Shown piece after piece: positions 1 to 5,788 of a stretch of DNA of 9,115 bases. The stretch comes from an uncultured Leucobacter sp. Its GTDB lineage: Bacteria; Actinomycetota; Actinomycetes; Actinomycetales; Microbacteriaceae. Every line of letters begins with the position of its first letter. Position 1 is the stretch's first letter. The position numbers were made by a program, and so were the translations under genes. The DNA lies in the NCBI GenBank assembly GCA_937872275.1, contig CALMSE010000096.1, forward strand, positions 1-9,115, written 5' to 3'. The notes under the pieces were generated by a model, which did not search any database, was not told the origin of the DNA, and worked only from the letters and a program-made list of their open reading frames with translations.

Positions 1-95
1 CGGATCACCCGGGTCTCGGCGCCGAGCTGCTGCAGGTAGCCGTTCAGCGTGTAGACGAAACTGTCGTAGTTGTCGATGACAAGGATCCTCGTCAT
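1..95 (-). CDS. trpG: Anthranilate / aminodeoxychorismate synthase component II (glutamine amidotransferase), 5' part only
   Basis: Only the first 31 codons are inside the window; the gene continues past the left edge. The product begins MTRILVIDNYDSFVYTLNGY, the N-terminal signature of class I glutamine amidotransferases of the TrpG/PabA type, which release ammonia from glutamine for anthranilate or 4-amino-4-deoxychorismate synthesis. The catalytic Cys-His-Glu residues are not visible, so trpG and pabA cannot be separated; in actinobacteria this locus (sortase or crgA side, next to pknB) is usually annotated trpG or pabA. The ATG overlaps the TGA of the upstream small membrane-protein gene in an ATGA, so translation is probably coupled to it. 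Confidence 0.9.
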   Translation of the reverse strand, partial: MTRILVIDNYDSFVYTLNGYLQQLGAETRVI

Positions 96-250
96 TGGCT
101 CACCGTCGCTTCCTCGCTCATCAGAAGTCCCGCCGCATAGGGATAGACCCATGTGACGAGAGCGTATACAAGCACCGCCGCGACCCCGAGGATCACGATC
201 ACGCGCAGCCATGCCGGGCCGGGCAGGAACCGCCAGATCAGAGAGAACAT
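92..250 (-). CDS. Small single-pass membrane protein (52 aa), unknown function
   Basis: A 52-residue protein starting MFSLIWRFLPGPAWLRVIVI. Residues about 15-42 form one long hydrophobic segment rich in V, L, A and Y, followed by a short polar tail ending EEATVSQ. Its ATG overlaps the stop of the sortase gene (TGATG) and its TGA overlaps the ATG of trpG (ATGA), so the three genes are translationally linked. An AGAGGAG Shine-Dalgarno sequence lies 10 bases upstream (261-267). Both overlaps and the SD strongly support a real gene despite its size. I do not recognise a named family. Co-expression with a sortase suggests an envelope role, but that is inference only. Confidence 0.82.
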   Translation of the reverse strand: MFSLIWRFLPGPAWLRVIVILGVAAVLVYALVTWVYPYAAGLLMSEEATVSQ

Positions 251-1083
251 CAGCTCGCGTCTCCTCTCGGGGCCTGGTGGGCCTCCATCGTGGGGTTCTG
301 CTCCAGCAGCTCGGCCGGCGGCCCGTCGCTGAGCGGCTGGTAGCTCTCGAAGACCGCGTAGACGATCGCGCGCTCGTCGCTGCCGGCCTCCTTCGGATGG
401 CAGGTGGTGAGCGTCAGGATGCGGTCGGTGCCGGGGACGCCCTCCACGCGCGGGAAGGGGTGCAGCACGTCGACCTCGGTCGGCAGCACGTACTCGACGG
501 AGCGGAAGCGGTAGGTGTACCAGCCCTCGGGGGTCTCGAGGAAGAGCGCGTCGCCGAGGCGCAGCTCCATCGCCTCGCGGAAGGAGTTGATGAGCGGCCC
601 CGAGCGGTGGCCGGCGAGCGCCACGTTGCCGATCTCGCCGGGCATCTGCGTGTCCTCGTAGTGGCCGATGCCCTTCTCGTCGAGGTTCAGCACCGTCCAC
701 CAGTCGGTCGTCTCGGCGACCCGGTTCGCATAGCTCGCGCCGAACGCCGGCACGTAGAGCACGCCGAAGACCTCCGCCGGCCCGCTGCGCGGCACGACCG
801 GGATCTCCCCGTCCCAGGGCGTCGGGTCGGCCGCGGCCGCGGCGTTCCAGCGGGCCGAGTCCTCGCTCGACAGCTCCACCTGCTTCGCGGTCACCACGAC
901 CTCGGTGTTCCAGTACTGCCAGCCGAGGTATCCGACGACCGCGAGCCCCGCGACCATGAGCAGCTCCCCGATCACCGTGAGCGGGCTCAGCCTGCGCCTG
1001 CGCCGCTTCGGCACGAGGTGGCGCGAGCCGCGCGGCGATGCGGCTCGCTCCGCGCCCGGAGCGAAGGCGGGGTCTTCGGTCAC
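250..1083 (-). CDS. Class E sortase (cell-surface transpeptidase)
   Basis: A 277-residue membrane-anchored cysteine transpeptidase that would attach substrate proteins to peptidoglycan outside the membrane. The N-terminus is polar and ends in a basic patch (KRRRRR, 26-31); one transmembrane helix follows at about 36-55, then an extracytoplasmic sortase domain from about 90 to 250. The catalytic triad is visible: His159 in LAGHRSG, Cys228 in TLTTCHP, Arg238 in DERAIVYA. The GIGHYEDTQMPGEIGN segment (138-153) before the catalytic His is typical of the class E (SrtE-like) group of high-GC actinobacteria. The start is GTG at 1083, preceded by AGGA with 7-base spacing and also by TAGGAT six bases upstream, so it may be leaderless. 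It leads the operon with the 52-aa protein and trpG. Substrate proteins with a sorting signal are not in the window. Confidence 0.95.
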   Translation of the reverse strand: MTEDPAFAPGAERAASPRGSRHLVPKRRRRRLSPLTVIGELLMVAGLAVVGYLGWQYWNTEVVVTAKQVELSSEDSARWNAAAAADPTPWDGEIPVVPRSGPAEVFGVLYVPAFGASYANRVAETTDWWTVLNLDEKGIGHYEDTQMPGEIGNVALAGHRSGPLINSFREAMELRLGDALFLETPEGWYTYRFRSVEYVLPTEVDVLHPFPRVEGVPGTDRILTLTTCHPKEAGSDERAIVYAVFESYQPLSDGPPAELLEQNPTMEAHQAPRGDAS

Positions 1084-1089
1084 CCGGCC

Positions 1090-1095
1090 ATCCTA
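1090..1095 (-). promoter_or_regulatory. Putative -10 element of the sortase operon (leaderless arrangement)
   Basis: TAGGAT on the minus strand matches the actinobacterial -10 pattern TANNNT and sits exactly six bases before the sortase GTG. That would place the transcription start at or next to the first base of the start codon. No good -35 is visible. The AGGA inside this hexamer could instead act as a ribosome-binding site, so the two readings compete. Confidence 0.45.
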
Positions 1096-1135
1096 TGCTC
1101 GCTCGCTGAGAGCGCGGATGGAGTCGCCCCCCGGA

Positions 1136-1166
1136 TTGCACGGCGCGCGCCAACACGCCGTAGACT
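1136..1166 (+). promoter_or_regulatory. crgA promoter, TTGCAC-N19-TAGACT, probably leaderless
   Basis: A TTGCAC -35-like hexamer (1136-1141) is followed after 19 bases by TAGACT (1161-1166), a TANNNT -10 element. Seven bases separate it from the crgA ATG, so transcription would begin at the ATG or one base before it, and no Shine-Dalgarno sequence precedes that ATG. The extended core ACGCCGTAGACT is repeated exactly upstream of ppiA. Confidence 0.6.
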
Positions 1167-1173
1167 CGTACCC

Positions 1174-1443
1174 ATGGCAGCTGGGAAAGAAGTGAGCAAG
1201 AAGTCGAAGGCGGTGTCGCAGGATCGCCTCGAGCGGGCCGAGCTCCGCAAGGAGGCGCCGAACCCGGTGTGGTTCAAGCCCCTCATGTTCGGCTTCATGC
1301 TGGTCGGTCTCATCTGGATCGTGCTCTACTACATCACCAGCGCGAACATGCAGCTCCCGGTGCCGGCCTTCGGCCAGGCCAACATCTTCGTCGGCTTCGG
1401 CCTCGTGCTCGTCGGCTTCCTCATGACCCCCTGGTGGAAGTAG
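1174..1443 (+). CDS. crgA: Cell division protein CrgA
   Basis: An 89-residue protein with the CrgA architecture: a charged, Lys/Arg-rich cytoplasmic N-terminus (1-33), the conserved NPVWFKPLM stretch leading into transmembrane helix 1 (about 37-56), a short extracytoplasmic loop, and helix 2 (about 69-86) ending TPWWK. In mycobacteria and streptomycetes CrgA is a small two-pass divisome protein that interacts with FtsZ, FtsI and other septal components; the length fits the family. The start is the ATG seven bases after a TAGACT -10 element. An in-frame GTG at 1192, preceded by a GGGAAAGAA stretch, would give an 83-residue form and cannot be excluded. The gene is divergent from the sortase operon and convergent with the rhomboid gene. 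Confidence 0.95.
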   Translation: MAAGKEVSKKSKAVSQDRLERAELRKEAPNPVWFKPLMFGFMLVGLIWIVLYYITSANMQLPVPAFGQANIFVGFGLVLVGFLMTPWWK

Positions 1444-1444
1444 G

Positions 1445-1482
1445 AATCACACCGGTGTAATTCATCCCCAGCTGGGGATGAA
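1445..1482. repeat. Two adjacent palindromes in the crgA/rhomboid gap
   Basis: The first palindrome (1445-1462) is AATcACACCGGTGTaATT, 18 bp with one mismatched pair and a perfect ACACCGGTGT core. The second (1461-1482) is a perfect 22-bp palindrome with half-site TTCATCCCCAG. Their centres are 18 bp apart and they share two bases. Neither is followed by a T-tract on either strand, so a classical terminator is unlikely, although the second could fold as a 9-bp stem with an AGCT loop. They lie between convergent genes, so a promoter operator is not the obvious role either. The second palindrome's half-site contains TCATCCCCA, which matches a DnaA box at 7 of 9 positions. Confidence 0.75.
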
Positions 1483-1484
1483 CC

Positions 1485-1493
1485 TGTGGATAA
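1485..1493 (-). promoter_or_regulatory. DnaA box (TTATCCACA)
   Basis: TGTGGATAA on the plus strand is an exact TTATCCACA DnaA box on the minus strand. It follows the 22-bp palindrome by two bases. Binding by DnaA is inferred from the match alone, but the likely origin-proximal position and the adjacent palindromes make a functional site plausible. Confidence 0.55.
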
Positions 1494-1529
1494 CCGTCCG
1501 CGGAGGGCGTCGCGAGCGGTCGGACCGCC

Positions 1530-2498
1530 TCAGGCCAGCCAGGCCACGGGTGGGAGCACCACCCAGTACAGGGCCCCGAGGGCGACGAGCGCCGCTCCGA
1601 CCCCGACCAGCCCGAAGACGCGCGCGTTCCTCCTCCGCGGACCCCGGGTCGCGAGCAGCAGCCACATCGTCCCGGCACCGACCAGCAGACCGCCGAGGTG
1701 CGCCTGCCAGGAGATGTTCGCCCCGGGCAGCAGCCCGATCCCGAAGTTGATCGCCACGAGCACGGCCAGAGAGGTGATGTTCACCCGCGCCGCGCGGAAG
1801 GCGACGAGGGTCGCCGCCAGCACGCCGAAGATCGCGCCGGAGGCGCCCACGGTCGGCACCCCGACGGTGGCGGGATCGACGTAGGCCCAGAGCATGACGC
1901 CGAGCGATCCGCCGAGGCCCGAGAAGAGGTACAGCGTCAGGAAGGCGGCGCGGCCGAGCACCTGCTCGAGGTGCCTGCCGAACAGCCACAGCGCGTACAT
2001 GTTGAACAGGATGTGCAGCAGGAAGCCGGTCGAGTGCGTGAAGACCGAGGTCAGCATGCGCCAGGGCTCGAAGACGACGTCGCTGTAGCGCAGGGCCGAC
2101 GCCCAATCGGGCAGCGAGTAGACGGGCGCGTACCAGAGCGCTCCGGTCACCGGATCGACCCCGGTCTGCGGATCCTTGAAGAACCAGACGCCGATCAGTT
2201 GCGCCACGAACACGACGGCGCAGACCGCGATGATGCCGTAGGTGACCACCGGGGTGCCGGGATCCCCGAGGCGGCGAGCGGTCGCACGACCGGACCGCGC
2301 CGCCCGCCGGCCGGGGCTCGCCTGGGCGGCGCGCACGCAGTCCGGGCAGAGCACCCCCACTGCCGACACCGTCTGGCAGTCCGGGCAGATCGTGTTGCCG
2401 CAGCGCTGGCACAGGGTCAGGCTCGGCCGGTCCGAGTGCCGGTAGCAGACGTCGTCGGGGCCGAGCTCGGCCCGCTCGCCGAACTGCGGCGCCGACAC
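1530..2498 (-). CDS. Rhomboid family intramembrane serine protease with N-terminal zinc-binding domain
   Basis: A 322-residue intramembrane protease. Residues 15-56 form a B-box-like zinc module with eight candidate ligands: C18, H21, C30, C33, C38, C41, C51, C54. After a basic linker (60-80) come about seven transmembrane segments from residue 83. The catalytic serine is S220 in GASGAIFG, its partner is H267 in QAHLGG, and the HILFNMYAL segment (162-170) is the rhomboid H-x3-N motif. The start is GTG five bases after the ppiA stop. GGAG abuts the GTG directly, too close for normal spacing, so translation may rely on reinitiation after ppiA. No alternative ATG or GTG is close. The cyclophilin-rhomboid pairing is common in this family; natural substrates cannot be told from sequence. 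Confidence 0.93.
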   Translation of the reverse strand: MSAPQFGERAELGPDDVCYRHSDRPSLTLCQRCGNTICPDCQTVSAVGVLCPDCVRAAQASPGRRAARSGRATARRLGDPGTPVVTYGIIAVCAVVFVAQLIGVWFFKDPQTGVDPVTGALWYAPVYSLPDWASALRYSDVVFEPWRMLTSVFTHSTGFLLHILFNMYALWLFGRHLEQVLGRAAFLTLYLFSGLGGSLGVMLWAYVDPATVGVPTVGASGAIFGVLAATLVAFRAARVNITSLAVLVAINFGIGLLPGANISWQAHLGGLLVGAGTMWLLLATRGPRRRNARVFGLVGVGAALVALGALYWVVLPPVAWLA

Positions 2499-2503
2499 CT
2501 CCG

Positions 2504-3013
2504 TCAGGCCTCGACGACGTCGACGCCCGTGATCACCACGTCGTCGACCGGGCGGTCCATGGCGCCGACCGGCACCGCGGCGATGGCGTCGACCACGGCC
2601 TTCGAGGCGTCGTCGGCGACCTCGCCGAAGATGGTGTGCTTGCCGTTCAGCCAGCCCGGGGCCGTCGTCGTGATGAAGAACTGCGAGCCGTTCGTGCCCG
2701 CGAGCCGGCCCGTCATGTCGGGGCGCTTGCCCGCATTCGCCATGGCGAGCTGGTACTTGCGATCGAACACGAGCTCGGGGTGGATCTCGTCGTCGAAGGT
2801 GTAGCCGGGGCCGCCGGTGCCGGTGCCGGTCGGGTCGCCGCCCTGGACCATGAAGTCCTCGATGATGCGGTGGAAGATCACGCCGTCGTAGAAGCCCGTG
2901 TTCGCCAGCTCGACGAAATTCTTGACGGTCTTCGGCGCATGATCGCCGAAGAGGTTCAGTACGACGTCGCCGTGGTTGGTGTGAATGGTCGCGACAGCGG
3001 TGTGAAGAGTCAT
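2504..3013 (-). CDS. ppiA: Peptidyl-prolyl cis-trans isomerase, cyclophilin type
   Basis: A 169-residue single-domain cyclophilin that catalyses proline cis-trans isomerisation. Characteristic segments are present in order: [29 protein letters not shown] (catalytic Arg in FHR, and the FMVQGGD strand), [28 protein letters not shown], and [11 protein letters not shown], so the active site looks intact; the usual active-site tryptophan position reads LNGKH. There is no signal peptide, so it is probably cytoplasmic. The start chosen is the ATG at 3013, because the domain begins directly after it and TAGACT lies seven bases upstream. The frame stays open to 3199 but that extension is low-complexity and crosses the promoter. 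It is followed closely by the rhomboid gene and is divergent from the coiled-coil gene at 3183. Confidence 0.96.
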   Translation of the reverse strand: MTLHTAVATIHTNHGDVVLNLFGDHAPKTVKNFVELANTGFYDGVIFHRIIEDFMVQGGDPTGTGTGGPGYTFDDEIHPELVFDRKYQLAMANAGKRPDMTGRLAGTNGSQFFITTTAPGWLNGKHTIFGEVADDASKAVVDAIAAVPVGAMDRPVDDVVITGVDVVEA

Positions 3014-3020
3014 GCCTGCC

Positions 3021-3026
3021 AGTCTA
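3021..3026 (-). promoter_or_regulatory. ppiA -10 element TAGACT, probably leaderless
   Basis: TAGACT on the minus strand is followed by seven bases and the ppiA ATG, the same geometry as crgA. Twelve bases (ACGCCGTAGACT, 3021-3032) are identical to the crgA promoter. No convincing -35 hexamer is visible. Confidence 0.58.
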
Positions 3027-3137
3027 CGGCGTGCGGGCCCGGATCCCGGCCCGCTGCGCGTCCCGGAGGAGGCCCGGGTCCCCTGACGCCCCTGGGAATC
3101 CGCCCCGCTCGGGAGCGCGCCGCTCGGCGCTTCGGTG

Positions 3138-3176
3138 TAGCGTGGAGGGAAGCGGATTTGGCACGGAAGGCGGAGG
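3138..3176 (+). promoter_or_regulatory. Putative -10 element and ribosome-binding site of the gene at 3183
   Basis: TAGCGT (3138-3143) fits the TANNNT -10 pattern and would give a leader of about 33 bases. GGAGG (3172-3176) is a clear Shine-Dalgarno sequence six bases before the ATG. Unlike most minus-strand genes nearby, this gene therefore looks leadered. Confidence 0.5.
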
Positions 3177-3182
3177 TTCTCA

Positions 3183-3698
3183 ATGTCTCTCTCTCGCAAG
3201 CGTCGTCGGGAGCTGCGTCGGCTGCGCTCTCAGGCCCAGGACCTGCTCGACCAGCAGCGGGTCGTGCTCTCGGAAGCCGGCTCGGTGCTCCACGAGGCCG
3301 GGCGTCAGGCGAGACGCCTCGGCGATGAGCATCTCGCCCCCCGTGTGCAGGACGCGCTCGAGGGTGTGCGTCCGACGGTCGACCGCGGCGTGCTGCAGGC
3401 CCGCCGCGCGGCCGAGAACGTGCGCCGTCTGAGCGCCCCCCTCGTGGCGGGCGCGCTGGCCAGCACCGTCCGCACGCTCGAGCGCATGGAGAACCGCGAG
3501 GCCGCGAGCCAGCTGCGCGGCTTCGGCGAGCGCCGGGGCCTCCTCGCGCCCGTGAAGAAGAAGCGCCGCGTCGGCCCGATCATCGCGATCGCACTGGGAG
3601 TGACCGCGGCCGCGGGGGTCGGCTACGTGCTGTTGCAGGCGTTCCGCAGCGACGACGAGCTCTGGGTCGCTCCCGAGGATTCCGCGCCGCTCAGCTAG
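3183..3698 (+). CDS. Basic coiled-coil, C-terminally membrane-anchored protein, unknown function
   Basis: A 171-residue protein I cannot assign to a named family. Residues 1-115 are highly charged and predicted helical ([20 protein letters not shown], later [15 protein letters not shown]), with heptad-like spacing suggesting a coiled coil. A basic KKKRR cluster (125-129) precedes a single hydrophobic helix (about 131-152), and the protein ends in an acidic tail containing [14 protein letters not shown]. The basic cluster before the helix predicts a cytoplasmic N-terminal domain and an outside tail. A strong GGAGG ribosome-binding site supports the start. It is divergent from ppiA, and its TAG stop overlaps that of the NUDIX gene on the other strand. 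An envelope or septum-associated role is only a guess from the neighbourhood. Confidence 0.85.
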   Translation: MSLSRKRRRELRRLRSQAQDLLDQQRVVLSEAGSVLHEAGRQARRLGDEHLAPRVQDALEGVRPTVDRGVLQARRAAENVRRLSAPLVAGALASTVRTLERMENREAASQLRGFGERRGLLAPVKKKRRVGPIIAIALGVTAAAGVGYVLLQAFRSDDELWVAPEDSAPLS

Positions 3699-4159
3699 CC
3701 CGCGGTCCGTCGGGCCCGCTGCCCCCCGCCGCGGGAGCGCGGATCGATGCCGGCCATTCTCATTCCGGTCTGCACGAGGGAGAGGGTGCGCAGCGCGCGC
3801 ACCTCGCGCAGCGGCACCCAGCGGGCCTCGTCGGATGAGCCGTCGATCTCGTGCTGCAACGGCCCGTCCTTCACCGAGGCCCGGTACACGATGCGGATCG
3901 TGTGCAGTTCGGGGTCGATGCCGTCGGGCACCTCTTCGCGCACCATGACGCGGGAATCGACGCCGAGCAGCTTGCCGATGCGCGCCTCGAGCCCGGTCTC
4001 CTCCAGCACCTCGCGCACGACGGCGTCCCGGGGATCCTCGCCGCTCTCGAGCCCGCCGCCCGGCAGCGTCCAGCCGTGCATGTGGCCGCGACGCCAGTGG
4101 GTGAGCAGCAGACGACCCCGCCGTTCCACGACGGCGTAGGCTGCCACTCTCAGATCCAT
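3695..4159 (-). CDS. NUDIX hydrolase
   Basis: A 154-residue NUDIX-fold pyrophosphohydrolase. The Nudix box runs from G35 to about L57 and is complete: G35, E41, then REVLEETGL (49-57), which supplies the metal-binding glutamates. The fold begins directly at the N-terminus (DLRVAAYAVVERRGRLLLTH) and the HGWTLPGGG segment precedes the box. The substrate (a nucleoside diphosphate linked to a moiety X) cannot be predicted. The C-terminal 15 residues are a basic, Gly/Arg-rich tail outside the fold. The ATG is 9 bases after the stop of the alpha/beta hydrolase gene, so the two are probably co-transcribed. No good Shine-Dalgarno is present; TAGGCT six bases upstream resembles a -10 but includes the hydrolase stop codon, so it may be coincidental. 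The stop overlaps the convergent gene's stop in CTAG. Confidence 0.93.
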   Translation of the reverse strand: MDLRVAAYAVVERRGRLLLTHWRRGHMHGWTLPGGGLESGEDPRDAVVREVLEETGLEARIGKLLGVDSRVMVREEVPDGIDPELHTIRIVYRASVKDGPLQHEIDGSSDEARWVPLREVRALRTLSLVQTGMRMAGIDPRSRGGGQRARRTAG

Positions 4160-4168
4160 GCTTCGAGC

Positions 4169-5311
4169 CTAGCCTGCCGAGGGCGGCGCGAATGCCGCGG
4201 GCGGGCGGCCCGGCCGCCCCGTCGTCGCGGCCCAGCCCGTCAGCCAGCGCTCGAGGCGCGCGTAGGCCTCGGCGCGCACCTCCTCGGCCGAGAGGAAGAC
4301 GTCGTGCAGTGCGCCGTCGATCCGCTCGATCGTCACCGTACGGCCGAGCCGCAGAGCCGCGGCGGCGATGCTGTCGACATCGAGCACCGTGTCGGCGCGG
4401 GTCATCTCGTCGCGCCAGGTCAGCCCGAATTGCGAGCGGGCGGAGAGCAGCACGCAGCTCGGAGCGCCGACCTCGAGGCCGGTGCTCACCCGCGCCTGCC
4501 CCGCGAGGATCGCGCTCAGCCACCCGGCCCGGACCGTCTGGGTCTGGGCCGGCCGCCAGGCGGACTCGACGAGCGCCTGCTCCTCGGGGTCGGAGACGAG
4601 GGACTGGGCCCGGTGGTAGAAGCCGAGGTCGAGCTGCGGCAGCGCCGGCTCCTGGGGGGCGAGCCTGGCGCGGAGGTTCACCACGGGTGCGATCGCGCGG
4701 CGCCCGGCCCCGCTGAGCTGCAGCTCGAGCCAGGGGCTGTTGAGCAGCAGCGCGGCGGCGACTCCCGGGTGGCGATCGGCCCAGAGGCTCAGGATCAGCC
4801 CGCCGGTGGAGTGCCCGAAGAGCACCAGGCGACGCGACGGGCCGCGGCCGCCGGAGGGCGCTGGAGCGGGCGCCGGATCCTCGCCCGCATCCGCACCTGT
4901 GCCCGCGCCCGGCCAGGACCCCGCGACCCCGTGCCCCATCGCGGCGAGCGCCGCACCGATCTCGGCGTCGTAGTCGTCGAGGCGCTCGATGTAGCCCGGC
5001 GCCTGGCCGTCGCGCAGGCTGCGGCCGTATCGTCGCAGATCGAGGGCGAAGAAGCGGGCGCCGCGCTCCGTGAAGAAGCGGGCCATGCCGCGCTGGAAGA
5101 AGTAGTCGCTCCAACCGTGCACGTAGAGCACGTCGACCTCTTCGAGCAGACGGCCCCGCCCGAGGATGCGCGACCAGATGCCGCGCGGTCGCGGCAGCGC
5201 GCGCACGAGCGTCGCGACGAGCGGTCCGCCGCCGGAGCCGGGGTCGGAGCCGAGATCGAGGTCGGAGCGCTCGAAGCCCTCGCCGAGGATGTCGGGAACC
5301 CACTCGCTCAC
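4169..5311 (-). CDS. Alpha/beta hydrolase (serine aminopeptidase S33 / monoacylglycerol lipase-like)
   Basis: A 380-residue alpha/beta-hydrolase of the Hydrolase_4 (S33) type, probably an esterase or lysophospholipase-like enzyme. Visible motifs are VDVLYVHGWSDYF (59-71, oxyanion-hole strand), LDLRRYGRS (91-98), the nucleophile elbow GHSTGG with Ser168, and H336 in GALHDVFLS as catalytic His; the acid is probably D308 or D311. No signal peptide is evident, so it is likely cytoplasmic. Between the helix ending near 128 and the strand that leads to the nucleophile, residues 131-160 are a Gly/Ala/Pro-rich insertion (GAGTGADAGEDPAPAPAPSG), probably a disordered loop. The start is GTG at 5311, six bases after TAGACT with no Shine-Dalgarno. 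The NUDIX gene follows 9 bases after the stop. Confidence 0.9.
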   Translation of the reverse strand: MSEWVPDILGEGFERSDLDLGSDPGSGGGPLVATLVRALPRPRGIWSRILGRGRLLEEVDVLYVHGWSDYFFQRGMARFFTERGARFFALDLRRYGRSLRDGQAPGYIERLDDYDAEIGAALAAMGHGVAGSWPGAGTGADAGEDPAPAPAPSGGRGPSRRLVLFGHSTGGLILSLWADRHPGVAAALLLNSPWLELQLSGAGRRAIAPVVNLRARLAPQEPALPQLDLGFYHRAQSLVSDPEEQALVESAWRPAQTQTVRAGWLSAILAGQARVSTGLEVGAPSCVLLSARSQFGLTWRDEMTRADTVLDVDSIAAAALRLGRTVTIERIDGALHDVFLSAEEVRAEAYARLERWLTGWAATTGRPGRPPAAFAPPSAG

Positions 5312-5317
5312 GGCCTC

Positions 5318-5323
5318 AGTCTA
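5318..5323 (-). promoter_or_regulatory. Hydrolase-NUDIX operon -10 element TAGACT, probably leaderless
   Basis: TAGACT on the minus strand lies six bases before the hydrolase GTG. The ten bases GCCGTAGACT (5318-5327) are identical to those upstream of crgA and ppiA. No ribosome-binding site is visible. Confidence 0.55.
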
Positions 5324-5384
5324 CGGCTCCGCGGGGGCGATCCGGCGGGCGGCGCGGCCCGACGCGCCCGGTCCGTCACGCCGC

Positions 5385-5415
5385 GTCTCCGACCCCCGCG
5401 TCTCCCGACCCCCGC
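5385..5415. repeat. Short tandem duplication in the hydrolase/DUF2568 gap
   Basis: TCTCCGACCCCCGCG (5385-5399 approximately) is followed directly by TCTCCCGACCCCCGCG, two near-identical copies differing by one inserted C. The rest of this gap of about 110 bases is GC-rich and holds no gene. Slippage duplication is the simplest explanation. Confidence 0.6.
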
Positions 5416-5425
5416 GATGCCGCGG

Positions 5426-5788
5426 TCAGGCGTCCAGCAGGGCGAGCGCGATGCGATCCGCGATCCACACGACCACCCCGATCGCCGCGAGAACGCCGTA
5501 CCCGATCGAGAAGAGGCAGACCCCCACGCCGATGAACAGCGCGGCCTCGATCACGAGCCTGGCCGCCGCCGGCAGGGGCACGACCGCCTTGGGCGAGAGG
5601 AGGACGCCCCAGAGCACCGCGACGACGACGACCGCGCCGATCGCGATCAGCCAGCCCCACCACTCCGGAAAGAGGTGGTACGCGACGGTCGCCACTCCGA
5701 CGAGCAGCGCGATCTCGAGCGCGAAGCGCACCGCCAGCGCGATCGCGAGGGCGGGCGGTGCATCGCCGGGGCGGAGCGGTCCGGTCAC
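5426..5788 (-). CDS. DUF2568 (YrdB-type) four-helix membrane protein
   Basis: A 120-residue protein with four predicted transmembrane helices (about 14-36, 44-64, 76-95, 98-118). Features typical of the DUF2568/YrdB family are present: RFALEIALL in helix 1 and the WGVLLSPKAVVPLP motif (60-73) after helix 2, with a glutamate in helix 3 (E81). The molecular function of the family is unknown. The start is GTG at 5788, which overlaps the AraC stop by four bases (GTGA), with a GGGGAG Shine-Dalgarno sequence inside the end of the AraC gene; the reading frame is open further upstream but that part is antisense-like AraC coding sequence. Coupling to the regulator suggests that the two act in the same response. 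Confidence 0.88.
   Translation of the reverse strand: MTGPLRPGDAPPALAIALAVRFALEIALLVGVATVAYHLFPEWWGWLIAIGAVVVVAVLWGVLLSPKAVVPLPAAARLVIEAALFIGVGVCLFSIGYGVLAAIGVVVWIADRIALALLDA

Noticed and set aside
1461..1482. Palindrome as a bidirectional terminator of crgA and rhomboid
   Set aside because: It has no T-tract on either side and is perfectly symmetric without a proper loop; protein binding fits better, though termination is not excluded.
3014..3199. N-terminal extension of ppiA
   Set aside because: The cyclophilin domain starts immediately after the ATG at 3013; the extension is low-complexity and spans the -10 element and the divergent gene's leader.
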